Position numbers and translations under genes: made by a program
Notes under the pieces: model-generated
What the model saw: only the letters and a program-made list of their open reading frames with translations
Databases searched by the model: none
Told to the model about the DNA's origin: nothing
NCBI GenBank assembly: GCA_000697455.1
Contig: JNET01031166.1
Span: forward strand, 1-11,446
Direction of reading: 5' to 3'
Origin: Basidiobolus heterosporus B8920
Lineage: Eukaryota > Basidiobolomycota > Basidiobolomycetes > Basidiobolales > Basidiobolaceae
DNA: 11,446 nucleotides
In this document: positions 9,539-11,446 of the stretch, one piece after another
How the letters are laid out: each line of letters opens with the position of its first letter
Numbering within the stretch: position 1 is the stretch's first letter

Positions 9539-9632
9539 CATGTGTATGCCATTCAGAAGCTTCCGAAATTGTCCTCAAAAGTGTACGATGATTGGGTACC
9601 AGCATGCAGTGAGCCTAGATTTCACTATTTGC

Positions 9633-9652
9633 GCTGTCCATCGCTGTCCATC
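9633..9652. repeat. Perfect 10-bp tandem duplication
   Basis: GCTGTCCATC occurs twice back to back, followed by a partial third start (GCT). Probably replication slippage. Confidence 0.85.
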
Positions 9653-9949
9653 GCTTCTATCAGAAGAGCAGACCGAACACACACACTGTACCTACCACAC
9701 TACAATAGGACAAGACTACCAAGTATCCTTCTGAAATAGGATAAATGCGCACTGTATTGATTCACTTTGCCGGCTGCTTTCACACCTGGAGCATGCATTA
9801 ATTCATGTTTACTTGCTAGTTAATTTCGTTTTAGCAAAAATATATATAGCATGTGACTTATGATTGATTTGTTTTCGAGTTAACTCTTACAGAATAGATG
9901 TATAGCCTTTTAATTATACACCAATTATATAAATAGCGTAGGACTCCTT

Positions 9950-9975
9950 TTGATTCATCATCTTGATTCATCATC
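9950..9975. repeat. Perfect 13-bp tandem duplication
   Basis: TTGATTCATCATC is present twice with no spacer. It is the third short tandem duplication within 500 nt of this intergenic region. Confidence 0.85.
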
Positions 9976-10360
9976 CCAGGTACTTCGTAAAGTCCTTTTC
10001 GGATCCCAAATACTCTTTAGTAGTCCCAAGGTCAACAATTATGCATGCGTCACAGACACATCAAAATAGATCGCTCTTCATCATATACCTAGAAAGATAA
10101 ACGCTGACGAAACGTGCATACCTAAGTTGATATATTCATCTATAGTAAGTCAGCATTTTTAAGCGTATCACAGTCCAAGTCGAATCTGAGTAATCAGTAA
10201 GCTAGTTACAAAAGATACGGTTAACATGTCCAATAATAAATCACAGACACCCATCAACACCCCGAATTATCTCATTGCGTTGAACTATTTCACGTGTTTC
10301 GTTTAGCACATCCCAGACATCACTTAATTCTCATTTAAATCTACCCAAAAAATTCTCTAC

Positions 10361-10824
<464 letters not shown>

Positions 10825-10893
10825 TATCAAAACCTCAAATTCATTACTTATTTCTGTAATATATATGTATCAATGACCATTACTATTATTCTA

Positions 10894-10899
10894 AATAAA
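10894..10899 (+). terminator. Probable poly(A) signal of histone H4
   Basis: AATAAA, 70 nt past the stop codon and preceded by AT-rich sequence. It fits polyadenylated fungal histone mRNA; I saw no animal-type histone 3' stem-loop directly after the stop. Confidence 0.6.
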
Positions 10900-10924
10900 C
10901 TCTCGAGTATATTCAGTACACATC

Positions 10925-11446
10925 ACCCAGTAGAATGTTTCAGCTACGGAACGGACTTGTTTGACATTTCCATTGGTCCATGGCCGGGGTTAGCATTTAT
11001 TGCAAATATTCACAACCTCTAGGGGCTCAACCCACCGAATTCATCCTGTTAAGGAGATTCATATCACCGTGTCTATACGAAGCATGCACAGAGATACAGT
11101 GTTCGTGCTTGTGTGAGTTTCATAACTAACCCCAAGGGTAACCCAAACCACCAAATAGACATGTAATATATTACAGATAAACCTCAAATCAATCGGTGGC
11201 TACCCTGGTCATTCAGATATATGTCAAAGTGATAATCACCAGAGATCGGATTTAACTTGATGTAGACTAATATTCTTACCATATTATATTTGATTAGATT
11301 GGGTATCTCGAAGAAAATCCATATATATATACTGATCCGCTGGGATATCCCATTCTAGTATCCATTCCAGTGGATCATTGAGTTCCAAACTAGTCAGTAA
11401 GGAAGGGTTGTGGCTGGATCTTTAACTTTGATAGATTTCACTGTGT
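10925..11446. other. Non-coding right end of the window
   Basis: About 520 nt without an open frame of note. It contains an (AT)n tract at about 11321-11331 and the inverted repeat listed separately. No promoter or gene start could be supported before the window ends. Confidence 0.5.
11334..11376 (+). repeat. Inverted repeat, possible hairpin
   Basis: The arms GATCCGCTGGGA (11334-11345) and TTCCAGTGGATC (11365-11376) pair over 12 positions as plus-strand RNA if two G-U wobbles are allowed; the loop is 19 nt. The left arm overlaps the palindrome GGGATATCCC (11342-11351). It lies about 510 nt past H4, too far to be its terminator with confidence, and may be chance. Confidence 0.35.

Larger units (their letters stand above)
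9251..10350. other. Non-coding intergenic stretch between RNR2 and histone H4
   Basis: About 1.1 kb with no supportable gene. Short frames around 9344-9740 are low-complexity; one reads through a CTTGAC hexamer repeat as Leu-Asp repeats and has no family resemblance. AT-rich tracts occur at about 9835-9850 and 9910-9935. CACGTG, a bHLH E-box, is at 10291-10296, and a TGCGTCA motif at 10047-10053 region sits in an alternating purine-pyrimidine stretch. No tRNA, 5S rRNA or transposon ends were recognised. Confidence 0.55.

Noticed and set aside
9344-9740. Overlapping small frames on both strands, one with a Leu-Asp repeat
   Set aside because: The repeat is the direct translation of the CTTGAC microsatellite, the frames overlap one another on both strands, and none has a known motif.

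Overview
The window looks like nuclear DNA from a fungus, probably an early-diverging (zoopagomycete- or mucoromycete-like) lineage. The histone H4 has fungal-type residues ([16 protein letters not shown]) but an animal-like IYEETR. The mevalonate diphosphate decarboxylase is of the Erg19/MVD type. One gene carries many 56-72 nt GT..AG introns with CTAAC/CTGAC-like branch sites. The lineage is an inference; I cannot fix genus or phylum from four genes.

Layout. 1-1565: no supportable gene, two short imperfect repeats, and the poly(A) signal of the next gene. 1566-6129 (minus): a WDR6/Trm734-type WD40 protein. I assembled it from 20 exons; it reads in frame from ATG to stop and gives 1119 aa, close to human WDR6. 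6130-6436: a compact divergent promoter. 6437-7654 (plus): mevalonate diphosphate decarboxylase, without introns. 7655-7892: a convergent 3' region with a poly(A) signal for each side. 7893-8978 (minus): ribonucleotide reductase small subunit, without introns and with all metal ligands and the radical tyrosine. 8979-10512: a 1.5 kb head-to-head intergenic region with short tandem repeats and, near H4, ACGCGT-type motifs, a CCAAT box and a TATA box. 10513-10824 (plus): histone H4, without introns. 10825-11446: H4 3' region and non-coding sequence with a possible hairpin.

All four genes are housekeeping functions: tRNA wobble-base methylation, isoprenoid/sterol synthesis, dNTP synthesis and chromatin. 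They do not form one pathway. The only functional link I see is RNR2 and H4, both typically S-phase genes, placed head to head with MCB-like motifs (strong on the H4 side, one weak match on the RNR2 side). I found no mobile element, no CRISPR array, no RNA gene and no credible novel system. The points worth a second look are the gene architecture of WDR6 and the RNR2/H4 intergenic region.
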